Assembly: GCA_028693055.1 (NCBI GenBank) | Contig: JAQUWD010000018.1 | Span: 1-60,595 of the forward strand | Origin: Eubacteriales bacterium | GTDB lineage: Bacteria; Bacillota; Clostridia; Christensenellales; Aristaeellaceae | DNA: 60,595 bases | Reading direction: 5' to 3' | Part shown: positions 33,459 to 43,950 of the stretch, one piece after another | Numbering within the stretch: position 1 is the first letter of the stretch | Layout of the letters: each line of letters opens with the position of its first letter | Made by a program: the position numbers and the translations under genes | Notes under the pieces: model-generated | Told to the model about the DNA's origin: nothing | Database searches by the model: none | Seen by the model: only the letters and a program-made list of their open reading frames with translations

Positions 33459-35606
33459 ATGGCCACGATTGACGATCTTGCAAGGGCGGCTGGGGTTTCG
33501 CACGGTACGGTATCCAACGTTTTAAACAATCGTAATGGCGTAAGCTATCAAAAAATTCGTCAGGTTCAAGAAGCAGCCCAAAGGATAGGCTACCAAATCG
33601 ATAGAGATGCGCGTACCCTGCGCAAGGGCTCAGCCAGTTTGCTGGTTGTGCTTTTGCCAAACGTAACCTCACCTGTGTATGCAGATCTTTACACAGGCAT
33701 TTTGCGTTGCGCTGAGAAGCGCAATTATGCTGTGCAGTTGTACCTGACGGATGATTTGGCGTCCGTCGAGCGTGAAAAACTGCACAGCGCTCAGGGCATA
33801 AAGCTATCCGGCGTATTAACCGTTTCCTGTTTATCCGATATTGAGAAAGGCTATGCTAGCCTTACGAAGAACGGGCTGCCGGTGCTTTCGCTTCTGCGGC
33901 ATGCTAACAGAGCAATTCCAAGCTTTACCTTTGACATGCGGCAGGCTGCCTGCTTGGCAGGAAAACAGCTACCAGAAAACGCGGAATGCGCCTGCATCAC
34001 CGCCGATTTGTCCTTTAGCGACCAGCAACGATTTGCTAACGCGCTTTTTGATACCAAGAAATTATGCTCGGACGCGGTATATCAGGATGCGCCGGCGCGC
34101 CATTCCACTGCGATTGAGCGGCTGATTGCCGAGCACCCCTCTCCGGCCGCGCTCGTCACCACAGACGCGCAATATGCGGAAAGGCTTTTAATGCATTACG
34201 CTCGGCCTCAAACGGAGATTATATCGCTTGCACCGCTGAGGATTCGTCCATCTGCTTCGTTTATGAGTATTTGTCTGAATTACCGTGCAATGGGCGACGC
34301 TGCGGCGGCAGCCGTTATCGACAGCGTTGAGCAGGGCGCGTCGATTTCTTCCCGCGTCTTTCCAGTTTCTAAAGTAAGCCGTCCGTTGCCGATACTCAAC
34401 GTCAAAGCTGAAAAAACGCTGCACGTATTGTCCCACAACACCCCCGCCATGGCAGCGTTGAAGGCGCTAGCCCCTATTTACACCCGGCGCACGGGTGTTC
34501 GCGTGGAAATTGAGACATGCTCTCTTTCGGAGTTCTATCAAAGATTTCCCCGCGATCCCTCGTGGGATATCATACGGCTTGACCCCTCTACGCTTCCCTA
34601 TCGCGCGCCGCAGCTGCTAAGAGCGTTGGACACATTGGACAAAGACGCTCATTTGGCGCTTGAACACTTTCTACCGGGAGTTGTCAAAAACTATTCTTAT
34701 TCGGAAGATCAACTCTACGCGCTGCCGTTTGACATCAGCGTACAGATGCTGTTCTTTAGGCGCTCGCTATTTGAGTCCAGCGCCCAGAGGCGCGCATATT
34801 ATGAGATCAACCAAAGCGAGCTGGAAATTCCTAGAACCTTTGACGATTTCAATAAGGTCAGCCGATTTTTTACGCGGGAGTATCGAGATGCGTCGCCTAC
34901 CGAGTTTGGCACCTACATTTCACTGGGAAACCCGACTTCGACCGCAATGGAGTTTTTTCCTCGTTTGATGGAAAACGATGGGATGATTTACAACCGACAA
35001 AACATACTGGATTTCTCAACGCCCGCTGCGTTGAGCGCGCTGAATAATTTGATGGAGAGTACGATTTATTCAAGCAAGGTTCCTGTTTACAGCTGGAGCG
35101 ACATTGCGCTGGACTTACTCAACGATCGCCACGCGCTATCCATCCTTTATATCAACCACGCCTCTCATATCGCCCTGACAAACAAAAGCGAAACCAGCAG
35201 CAAGATCGGCTTTGCGCCCGTGCCGGGGAATCATCCCCTGCTGGGTGGAGGCGCGCTGGGAGTTAGCCTGAATTCTCCTTTGCCCGAGGAGGCTTATGAT
35301 TTCATCCGTTGGGCGACCAGCGAAGAACTCGCCCCAGATCTCGTTATGCTGGGCGGCACCTCCGCATGTCGGATTGTGTACGAAATGGGTGAGATTCTTG
35401 AGGCTTTTCCCTGGCTTTCCGAGCTACCGAACAGCCTGAACATGGGCACGCGTAAGCCTATTTTTTCCTCGGTTCCAACGGTATACAACCAGCATCTGAT
35501 GGAATTTCGGCTTGGAGAGTACCTGATTGACGTCATCAAGGGGCGGCTTCAGCCTACGGAAGCGCTTCGCCTGATACAGCTTGAGCTGCAAAACATCAAG
35601 CAGTAA
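33459..35606 (+). CDS. LacI-type regulator fused to an ABC solute-binding-protein domain
   Basis: 715 residues from ATG 33459 (AAAGGAAAC upstream). Residues 1-50 are a classic LacI helix-turn-helix with hinge (MATIDDLARAAGVSHGTVSN then VLNNRNGVSYQKIRQVQEAA). About 60-320 is a periplasmic-binding-protein-like LacI core (SASLLVVLLPNVTSPVYADL). From about 330 to the end there is a second, complete SBP family 1-like domain (LPALPF-type line QLYALPFDISVQMLFFRRSL, then EEAYDFIRWATSEELAPDLV). There is no signal peptide, so this SBP fold is intracellular and presumably binds the imported sugar as effector. It lies divergent to the sugar operon and is its likely repressor or regulator. Confidence 0.88.
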   Translation: MATIDDLARAAGVSHGTVSNVLNNRNGVSYQKIRQVQEAAQRIGYQIDRDARTLRKGSASLLVVLLPNVTSPVYADLYTGILRCAEKRNYAVQLYLTDDLASVEREKLHSAQGIKLSGVLTVSCLSDIEKGYASLTKNGLPVLSLLRHANRAIPSFTFDMRQAACLAGKQLPENAECACITADLSFSDQQRFANALFDTKKLCSDAVYQDAPARHSTAIERLIAEHPSPAALVTTDAQYAERLLMHYARPQTEIISLAPLRIRPSASFMSICLNYRAMGDAAAAAVIDSVEQGASISSRVFPVSKVSRPLPILNVKAEKTLHVLSHNTPAMAALKALAPIYTRRTGVRVEIETCSLSEFYQRFPRDPSWDIIRLDPSTLPYRAPQLLRALDTLDKDAHLALEHFLPGVVKNYSYSEDQLYALPFDISVQMLFFRRSLFESSAQRRAYYEINQSELEIPRTFDDFNKVSRFFTREYRDASPTEFGTYISLGNPTSTAMEFFPRLMENDGMIYNRQNILDFSTPAALSALNNLMESTIYSSKVPVYSWSDIALDLLNDRHALSILYINHASHIALTNKSETSSKIGFAPVPGNHPLLGGGALGVSLNSPLPEEAYDFIRWATSEELAPDLVMLGGTSACRIVYEMGEILEAFPWLSELPNSLNMGTRKPIFSSVPTVYNQHLMEFRLGEYLIDVIKGRLQPTEALRLIQLELQNIKQ

Positions 35607-35609
35607 AAA

Positions 35610-35809
35610 GGAGCGTGGCAACGCGCTGCAGATCGTCGAAAAACTCCTTAAGGGGGTGTCGGGGGAACCCGAAGGTTACCCTGACTGCATTCGTATCGCC
35701 CGGCTTTGCCGGGCGGGCGGGCAGTTTGCGGCTCTGCCGCAAACAGTACCCGTAACTGGCGAAAAAGCGCTTAGCGCTTTTTTGACACGCTGGAGCGTGG
35801 CAACGCGCT
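35610..35809. repeat. Pair of 18-base direct repeats bracketing structured element A
   Basis: GGAGCGTGGCAACGCGCT occurs exactly at 35610-35627 and 35792-35809, on either side of the 153-bp element. It could be a target duplication. However, the right copy aligns loosely with the DNA next to element B, so it may instead be part of a longer element. Confidence 0.7.
35635..35787 (+). repeat. 153-bp structured element, copy A
   Basis: About 90% identical to 48163-48315. Four hairpins in order: GGGGAACC-CGAA-GGTTACCC; CGCCCGGC-TTT-GCCGGGCG (35696-35714); GTTTGCGG-CTCTG-CCGCAAAC (35723-35743); AAAAAGCGC-TTA-GCGCTTTTTT (35763-35783 region), the last being a terminator. It starts 28 bases after the LacI-SBP stop, in the same orientation as that gene. 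The remaining stretch to 36073 holds the promoter listed next and no trusted gene; a minus frame starting at 35906 (MKWVDTEHPSGIAIVHG...) could be a gene stump but has no RBS. Confidence 0.88.
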
Positions 35810-35905
35810 TTATTGCAACAGGATCATCTTTGCCGCGTAGCATGCCGTTATCAATGCCGTGAACGATCGCAATGCCGGATGGATGCTCTGTGTCAACCCA
35901 TTTCA

Positions 35906-35934
35906 TTGACTTTTTAGATTGTTTTCTATATACT
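35906..35934 (+). promoter_or_regulatory. Sigma-A promoter of the cyclic-di-GMP signalling block
   Basis: TTGACT (35906-35911), a 17-base spacer and TATACT (35929-35934), giving a leader of ~130 bases before ATG 36074. Confidence 0.7.
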
Positions 35935-36073
35935 CAATTTGTATGAGCTTGTCAAATAATGCAATATGTACGAGTAATATGACGAGCGGTGTCGAATAAT
36001 GACTGATGAGCACTACAACTTGCTTATAGACGTTACTAACTTGCGCAAGCGGCGGGCAGTATAAAGGGGGCCT

Positions 36074-39000
36074 ATGACCTTGAAAAGGTCGCTATTGATC
36101 GTTGATGATGTGAAGATCAATCGAGAAATTCTTAAAAAGCTTCTCGTTGATGAGTATCAAATAAGGAAGCTTGCGACGGACAACAGGCCCTCGCTTATAT
36201 GAACGCCGCCTGCGGCGAGCTTTCCGCTGTTTTGCTGGATTTGTCTATGCCCATTATGGATGGCTTCGCCGTGCTGGCTCGCATGCATGAAAATCCACAG
36301 CTTAAAAAAATACCCGTCGTTGTTACGACGGGGCAGATTGAAGAACAGTCAGAGGTTAAGGCGCTTCAAATGGGCGCTAGCGATTATGTTTCAAAGCCCT
36401 ACAATCCCGCGATTATCAAGCAACGCATCAAGAACGCAATCGAACTACGGGAAACAGCCGCAACGGTAAACGAGCTTCAACTGGATCGCCTCACCGGCTT
36501 ATACAATCGCAATACTTTTTTTGAAAAAGCAGCGGCTATGATCGCCAGTAAGGAATCCGGCTTTTACATCATGGCCTGTTTTGATATTGACAGCTTTAAG
36601 GTCATCAACGATCAATACGGCACCGACAAGGGCGATCGAATTCTTTGCCTTTTAGCGGAGCTGTTTAAAGAAGGCTTTGGCGCGGCGGGTGGACTTTGCA
36701 GCCGTATTATGGCTGATAATTTTGCCGTGCTCTATCCTCGCAGCTTTGTAGACTCCGAAGGAATCAAAGAGCTTTACCGAAAGGTCGCCGGTTTGGTCAA
36801 CACCATTCAGCCCATTTCCTACAGTATTGGACGCTATCTTGTAGATGACCTTTCTCTATCGGTCAGCGCGATGTACGATCGCGCTGTGTTGGCAAAGGAA
36901 TCCATCAAGGGACGCTACGACAGGCATGTCGGTCTTTTTTCGGAATCCATGCGGGCTGATCTTCTGGCGCAGCAACAAATTGTCACAGAGATGAAATCGG
37001 CGCTGGAGCAGGGACAGTTTGAGCCGTGGTTTCAGCCGCAGTACGATCACGCCACGGGAAAGCTGATCGGCGCTGAGGTGCTGGTACGCTGGCGGCATCC
37101 CACCAGAGGGATGATTTCCCCCGTTACTTTCGTGCCTATCTTCGAAAGGAACGGCTTCATCTATGATATGGACCGATACATTTGGGAACGTACCTGCGAA
37201 AATCTACAAAGATGGATTCGGGAAGGGCGCAATCCGTTGCCCGTTTCCGTTAATGTTTCACGCTACGACGTCTTTCGGGATGATTTGATCGACACCCTGA
37301 CAGGGTTGATTCGGAAGTATCAGGTGCCTGTGGAATTGCTTCGGTTGGAAATCACCGAGTCGGCTTTTTCCAAAAGCACTACCCAGATCATCAGCGCCGT
37401 TAAACAACTGATTGCCTTTGGCTTCACCGTGGAAATTGATGATTTTGGCAGCGGTTACTCCTCCCTGAACACGCTCAAAAATGTTCCGGCACAGATTTTG
37501 AAGCTGGATATGAAATTTCTTGAATCTACAGAAGCCTCTCAGCGGGGTGGAAATATTTTAGAATCCATCGTGCGCATGGCTAAGTGGCTTGATATGTCCG
37601 TTATCGCGGAGGGTGTGGAAACCAAGGAGCAAGCCGATTTTTTAAAGTCCATCGGCTGTGTTTTCGTTCAAGGCTATTTATATGCTAAGCCCATGACTCT
37701 TTCACAATATGAGGACTTAGCTGCTGGAAGCGGAAAGCAGAGGGAAAAGCCCGCCCTTGAGACGGTAGAGCATTTAGATAGCAACGCGTTTTGGAGCCCG
37801 GAGTCCATGGATACGCTCATTTTTAACAGTTACCTAAGCAGCGCGTGCATTGTTGAGTATCATAACGGAAGCATTGAGCTTCTGCGTGCAAACGATAAAT
37901 ATATTCGGATGATACAAAGCATGGGAATGACGTTTGATGACGCGCTAAAGATTAACTGGATGGAGCATATGAATGACGTTGGCAAGGAGCGGTTTACCGC
38001 TATGCTGTGCTCCGATACCAATCTGGAAGAAGAGTACGACGTTGAACTTGTGTTTCAAAACCTCCCGACCGGCATCGAAAAGGTTTATTTACGTTCTACC
38101 ATGCGTGTGATTGCCAAAGTGGGGCAACGATACCTCATCTACTGCAATGACGAGAACATTACCCCCCAGCGAGTAGCCGAGGAAAAGCGGCAGGAAACCA
38201 CGGAGCAGCTCGCTTTTTTGGAGGGCATGGCCCATCAGCTGCTCACCAAGGCGAACGTTACCGATTGTATCCAAGCGCTTCTAGGTAGAATGCTGGAGTT
38301 TTTTAACGGCAATCGCTGCTATATCTTTGAGTATGACGCAGAGCGGGGCTTCATGAATAACACCTATGAGCTGTGCGCCGACGGCGTTATTCCGCAAAAG
38401 GAGCTTTTGCAAGAGGTGCCTCCGGAAAAGATGTCTTTCTGGATGCATGCCTTTGATTGCCATAACTCTATTTATATTGATAATGTGGACGCCCTTGAGC
38501 AGAGCCGTTCAGAAAAGGAGCTATTGCAACAGCAGGGGATTCGGTCGCTGGTTGCCGTGCCTTTATATAAGAACGAAGCGTTGATTGGCTTTATAGGCGT
38601 AGACGATCCAAAGCAAAAGCGGAGCCAAATTAAAAGCTTATCGGCCTTGGGGGATTATGCCGTGGTACTGCTGACCCGGCGTGATCTGGATGAGAAAATC
38701 AATAGAGAAAATCAGGAAAAGCTTGCTGTCATGGACGGTATTCCCGGCGGCTTTGTTCGCATACGGATGAGCCCGGAGGGAGTGCCTTGTCCGCAGTATT
38801 ACAGCGTTGGATTCCAAAAGCTGGTCAAAATGAATGTGGCAGAATTAACGTCGCTTTATCAGGATAACGCGATGGCAGGCGTACATCCCGACGATGTTGC
38901 CATCGTTCAAAACGCTGTGGATTGTATGCTGCGCCATGGTGAAACGAACAATGTACGATATCGCCTGCGCATGGGCGGCGGCGGTTATATCTGGGTAAGT

Positions 39001-41142
39001 ATCTTTGGAAAAATGCAGCGGGAGCCTTCCGGCACAACTTTTTTGAATGTTTACTATGCAGACGCAACAGAGCAGAAAAGGCAGGAGAATATCCAAAAGG
39101 AGCTATTGGATCATCTACCCTGCGGCGCAGCGCTATATGAAACCGATGGGGATAAAACGACCGTTATTCACAGAAACCTGCGCTATTGGGAGCTGGTTGG
39201 ATTGCCGACCCATAGTGACGATGGATCAGCAGAGGTCAGCAGGATTCATCCTGAAGATCAACGGCTGTTATGCGGCGAAATTGAGGAGGCTATTGAGCAA
39301 AAACGGGACATGTCCTGCGATGTTCGTGTTTTATCCGGGAATGGAAGCTATCGGCTCTTTCATACGATCTCTCGAATTTCCCCACAGGAGGATGGACGGG
39401 TGATCTACTGCGTTACCTATACGCCTGTTTCGGATGAAACCCAGCATATGCAGGAGCTACTGCCGGTGATTCTATCCGCAATTATGGAATCCACCAGCGA
39501 TTATTCCTTTATCAAGGATGAAAAGCTGCGATATCTGTGCGCCAGCAAGGCTTTTGCTAAAATAGCGGGCCGTTTAGACGAGCGCGAAATCGTTGGCAAG
39601 ACGGACTTTGATTTATTTGAGAAGCAGACTGCGTCGAAATTTCGCCATGACGACGAGCTGCTAATGAGCAGCGGCCAATCGATGATTGATAGCATTGAGG
39701 AAATTCCATCCTCCGATCATCAGGCTCATTATTCACGTACCTCCAAATATCCCCTGCGGGATCCGACGGGGCGACTGATCGGTCTTTACGGGGTGGGGCG
39801 CGATATCACGCAAGAGCAGCTCATGACGGAAAAGCTACGCATTAGCGAGGAGGAATACCGCCTTGTGATGCAGCATACCCATAGCAGCGTTTGCCGCTTT
39901 ACCGTGGAGGATCAAACGCTGACGTTGCCGCCGGAGGTCGCGCAAGCCAGGGGTCTACCAAGGCGCATAGCAAATATGCCCCAAGGCATGCTGCAATTGG
40001 GCGTTATTCCTCAAGAGAGCCAGCAGGTATATAGTGGGTTTTATGAAAAGATCATGAAGGGCGAGCCTAACGGCAGTATCATTTTTCAATGCCGAATGAC
40101 CGACGGCCTGCGGTGGCTGGAGGGGCATTATTCAACGGTCTTTTCCGGGGATAAACCGCTTTTTGCGGTCATTTCTTATTTAGACGTTACCGAACGCCAA
40201 GAAAAAGAGATTATCTTTACCAAATGGCAGCAGTCGCTGCTAGGCAAGAGCCAAAAGGATTATACGCTGTATCGCTGCAATCTGAGCAGGGATACCTCCA
40301 CGGATACGCGGGAAGGGGAATTGCTGGAGGTAAGCTTTGATATTTCGACAAGCACCTTTGACCAGCGCACGGAGGAGTATGCCCGTCAGTTTGTCGTTGA
40401 AGAGGATAGACCCGGCTATTCCGCACTGCTGAACGCTGACGCGCTGTTGGCTGGTTACTATCGTGGCGTCCGAAATAAAACGTTGGAGTATCGGGAGAAG
40501 CAGCCTAACGGTAACGAACGCTGGCTTCGCCTTACCATTGAACTGGTGGAATACCCCAATTCCACCGATGTGGAAGCCTATCTGATGTTTGAAAATATTG
40601 ACGAGGAGAAAAAGGCAGAGCTGCAAATGAAGGCGAACGCGGAGACGGATTCACTCACAGGCCTTTTGAACCGCACAACCTTCACCAAAAAAATGGAAAA
40701 GGTGCTGGCCCAGCGCAAACAGGAGCTGTTTACCGCGCTATTGATGCTGGATATCGATGATTTTAAACAGCTTAATGATTGCTATGGCCACATTGCGGGT
40801 GACCATGCGTTGATAGAGGTCGCCAAAACGCTGAAATCTATGCTCCGACCGAATGATCTTGTAGGCCGTCTGGGCGGAGACGAGTTTTTGGTTTGCCTGT
40901 GCGATTTGCCGGATGACGGGGTCATAGAACGGAGGGTGGATTGGTTCCGTGAGCAGATGAAGGAGTCCCTGCAAACGGTGACGCCGTTGACCGCTAGCGT
41001 TGGAATCTCCGTCAGTCCCAAGGATGGCAATGATTTTAATACCCTTTACCAAAAGGCAGATGTGGCGCTCTACCATGCAAAACGATCGGGAAAAAACCAC
41101 CATTCCTTTTATCAGGAGAGCATGGAATCCCTCAACACATAA
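36074..41142 (+). CDS. REC-GGDEF(degenerate)-EAL-GAF-multi-PAS-GGDEF cyclic-di-GMP protein, with a frameshift near the start
   Basis: ATG 36074 (AAAGGGGG upstream) opens a receiver domain (RSLLIVDDVKINREILKKLL) that shifts frame near 36160; the matching continuation (DGQQALAYMNAACGELSAVL, LLDLSMPIMDGF) is in the long frame whose first ATG is 36199 and which runs 1647 codons. A one-base deletion, or a sequence error, explains it. Domains by position: REC to ~36430; GGDEF-like with ADNF instead of GGDEF (~36480-36950); EAL with EVL, EITES and DDFGSGYSSL (~36990-37720); PAS-like; GAF (~38220-38690); about five PAS-like modules; and an intact GGDEF at 40873-40887. Predicted to both make and degrade cyclic-di-GMP in the cytoplasm. 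No membrane segment. Confidence 0.85.
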
Positions 41143-41288
41143 GAAGGCTTGTGACTGGTTCAACCGAATGCTGCTTGATCAACATTGTACGCAGTAGCTT
41201 TTGTATCAAATGCGTACTCGTTGAGGGCTTCAGGAATGAAATAGGATACTGCAAACACGATTTATGCGGAAAGCTGTGGGGTGATTAG

Positions 41289-43928
41289 ATGGCTACGAAT
41301 CGAAGTATACTGGTCGTTGATGATAATAAGATCAATCGTTCTGTTTTGTGCAGAATCCTCAAATCGGACGGTTTTGATACCATAGAGGCTGGTAACGGTT
41401 TAATAGCTTATCAGATTCTATCTAGCGATACGCAAAGCGTAGCGCTGGTTTTGCTGGATATCGGTATGCCCGTTATGAATGGCTATGAGCTTTTGCAGAA
41501 AATGAACGAAACGGATTTGATTCGTTCTGTTCCCGTCATCGTGACCACTGGCAACGAGGATGAACATGTCGAATTGCGCTGCTTAGAGCAGGGCGCGTCC
41601 GATTTTCTTAAAAAGCCGTATAATACGGAGCTTGTAAGGCATCGGGTGCGGAGCCTATTGCGCCTTTGGGATAACGCCGCTTGGATTAATCAGCTGGAAA
41701 TTGATCAGTTGACGGGCATTTACAGCAAGGAGCCGTTCTATCGGCACGCGAAGGAAGTGTTGGACCAACATCCGGACACAGCCTATGAAATGATTTATAC
41801 GGACGTGGATGATTTTAAAATGATCAACGCCCGGTACGGCACGGAGGTCGGCGACGAGCTGTTGAAATACCTGGCCGAGCTTTTTAAAGGCGTGATTGGG
41901 ACGGATGGCGTTTGCGGCCGGATTGGAGCCGATAATTTTGCGTTGCTGATGAAGGAATCTCCAAAAGGCACTCAGGAGACGGCTGGCAATCAAACGAAGC
42001 AGGCTTTTGCCAATGCGCCCGTGAAGGATATTCAAATAAAAGCCGGCGTTTATCCAATCACGAAACGTTCTCTCTCGCTTTCCGATATGTGCGACCGTGC
42101 GAAGCTTGCCGCCGCATCCATTAAGCATCAGTACGGCGTTTATTACGCCATCTATGATCACTCCATGCGGGAACGGGCGCTGAGAGATCATCAGCTGGCG
42201 GGTAGTATGGTGGAGGCGCTTGAAAAGGAACAGTTTGCCGTCTATCTTCAGCCCAAGCATAATACGGAATGCGGGGCGGTTGTTGGGGCCGAAGCGCTGG
42301 TGCGGTGGAATCACCCGGAGCTTGGGTTTATCTCTCCCGCTGAATTCATCCCTTTGTTTGAGCGCAACGGTTTTGTTACAAAACTGGATTTCTATATGTG
42401 GACCGAGGTTTGCAAAATCCTCAAGCAATGGATAGATCAGGGAATTCGACCGATTCCCATATCGGTCAACGCCTCTCGCGCGGATTTTAGCACGCCTGAT
42501 TTGCTGGAAAAAATTGTGCAGCTGGTAGATTCCTATGGCATTCCCCATAGCCTTCTGCATTTTGAGGTGACGGAATCAGCCTATACCGACCGTCCCCAGC
42601 AAATCATCGACGCAGTTTCGGCGCTGCGCGATCTTGGATTTCTTATCGAGATGGACGATTTCGGCTCCGGTTACTCCTCCCTCAATATGCTTTCAGAGCT
42701 GCCCATCGATATTCTCAAACTGGATATGCGCTTTATGCAAAGCGGCAATGAGCGGATTAAGGGTGGAAAGCGGAATATACTCAGCTTTATCGTCAGCTTA
42801 TCCAAATGGCTCCAGCTGCCCACCGTGGCTGAGGGCGTTGAAACCAAGGGTGAGTTTGAGCTGCTCAAATCAATGGGCTGTAACATGATACAGGGGTATT
42901 ACTTTGCAAAGCCTATGGCTGCTTGTGATTTTGCGGCTTATATGCAGGCCCATTTACGCGCGGAGCAGTGCCCAGTGAGCAAAGCCGTCCAAACCGTTGC
43001 GGTGGAAAGCGAAGACAACAACGAAAACAAACCCAAGGTGTTGATCGTTGAGGATATCGAAAGCAATCGCGAGATCATGAAGGAACTGTTAACGCCGTAT
43101 TATCAGGTTACCTGTGTGGAGAACGGGAAGCTTGCATGCGAATACCTCCATAGCCATCATGAGGAGCTTTCCTGTATCCTTTTGGATTTGCTGATGCCGA
43201 TAATGGACGGTTTCCAAGTGCTGGAGGTAATGCGCTCCAACGGCATGATCCACGAGGTTCCAGTGATTATTACTACCGAAACGGGCAGCAACAGCGAGCT
43301 GCGGGCGCTGCATTTGGGCGCGGAAAGCTTTGTGGCAAAGCCCTACAATCCAGAAATTCTGCTTCATCATGTCAAAAAAGCGGTGGAAGAAAAGAGCTAC
43401 TGGCAAATGAAGCGAGAGTACGACAATAAAAAATTGGTATTGGAAAACAAAATCTATCGAGATGAGCTGACGGGGCTTCTCAATCGTCTTGGATTGGAGA
43501 AAGCCTTTGGGCTGCTTGGTCCCAACGATCCCTATACCATGATCCTGCTGGATATCGACCATTCGAGCGAATTCAATCAAGCGTATGGTCAAACGGCGGG
43601 AGACGCATTGCTTCAGGCGGTAGCGAAGGGATTGATTCAATCTGTCAGGCCGGAGGACATCCTTGCCCGGATTGGCGGCGACGAATTTATGTTGATCCTG
43701 CGGGGGATGACCGACCCCAAGATGGCGATGGATAAGTGCAAACGGTTATGCGATGCGATTCATAGCTTGAGCATTGCTTCCCTTCGCGCGTCCGCCGGAG
43801 TGGTTGTGATGCATCCGCCGGTTCAATTTGGTGAGATTTTCCGTACGGTAGATCTTGCGCTTTATAAGGCAAAGCATGAGACGCAGGATGGATGTTATCT
43901 TTGGAACAAACAAGACGCCTTGGATTGA
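41289..43928 (+). CDS. REC-GGDEF(degenerate)-EAL-REC-GGDEF cyclic-di-GMP protein
   Basis: 879 residues, GGGGTG before ATG 41289. REC1 (phosphoacceptor D57 in VLLDIGMPVMNG), a degenerate GGDEF with ADNF at 214-217 (RIGADNFALL), EAL domain with E335-A-L, EVTES and MDDFGSGYSSL (about 300-550), REC2 (VLIVEDIESNRE, D633 in ILLDLLMPIMDG), then GGDEF at 796-800. The last cyclase keeps GGDEF, but the substrate loop reads DIDHSSEFNQAYG, where DxxxFKxxND is usual, so activity may be reduced. Paralogue of the preceding gene's N-terminal half. Two receivers suggest input from the hybrid kinase encoded next. Confidence 0.92.
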   Translation: MATNRSILVVDDNKINRSVLCRILKSDGFDTIEAGNGLIAYQILSSDTQSVALVLLDIGMPVMNGYELLQKMNETDLIRSVPVIVTTGNEDEHVELRCLEQGASDFLKKPYNTELVRHRVRSLLRLWDNAAWINQLEIDQLTGIYSKEPFYRHAKEVLDQHPDTAYEMIYTDVDDFKMINARYGTEVGDELLKYLAELFKGVIGTDGVCGRIGADNFALLMKESPKGTQETAGNQTKQAFANAPVKDIQIKAGVYPITKRSLSLSDMCDRAKLAAASIKHQYGVYYAIYDHSMRERALRDHQLAGSMVEALEKEQFAVYLQPKHNTECGAVVGAEALVRWNHPELGFISPAEFIPLFERNGFVTKLDFYMWTEVCKILKQWIDQGIRPIPISVNASRADFSTPDLLEKIVQLVDSYGIPHSLLHFEVTESAYTDRPQQIIDAVSALRDLGFLIEMDDFGSGYSSLNMLSELPIDILKLDMRFMQSGNERIKGGKRNILSFIVSLSKWLQLPTVAEGVETKGEFELLKSMGCNMIQGYYFAKPMAACDFAAYMQAHLRAEQCPVSKAVQTVAVESEDNNENKPKVLIVEDIESNREIMKELLTPYYQVTCVENGKLACEYLHSHHEELSCILLDLLMPIMDGFQVLEVMRSNGMIHEVPVIITTETGSNSELRALHLGAESFVAKPYNPEILLHHVKKAVEEKSYWQMKREYDNKKLVLENKIYRDELTGLLNRLGLEKAFGLLGPNDPYTMILLDIDHSSEFNQAYGQTAGDALLQAVAKGLIQSVRPEDILARIGGDEFMLILRGMTDPKMAMDKCKRLCDAIHSLSIASLRASAGVVVMHPPVQFGEIFRTVDLALYKAKHETQDGCYLWNKQDALD

Positions 43929-43950
43929 GCGCTATTGGGAGAAAGTAACA

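Noticed and set aside
35676..35906. Minus-strand frame MKWVDTEHPSGIAIVHG...
   Set aside because: Its start overlaps a plus-strand promoter, there is no RBS, and its second half runs through structured element A. It could be a gene stump, but support is too weak.
41655..42560. 301-codon minus-strand frame
   Set aside because: Antisense shadow of the REC-GGDEF-EAL-REC-GGDEF gene; composition is not protein-like and there is no RBS.
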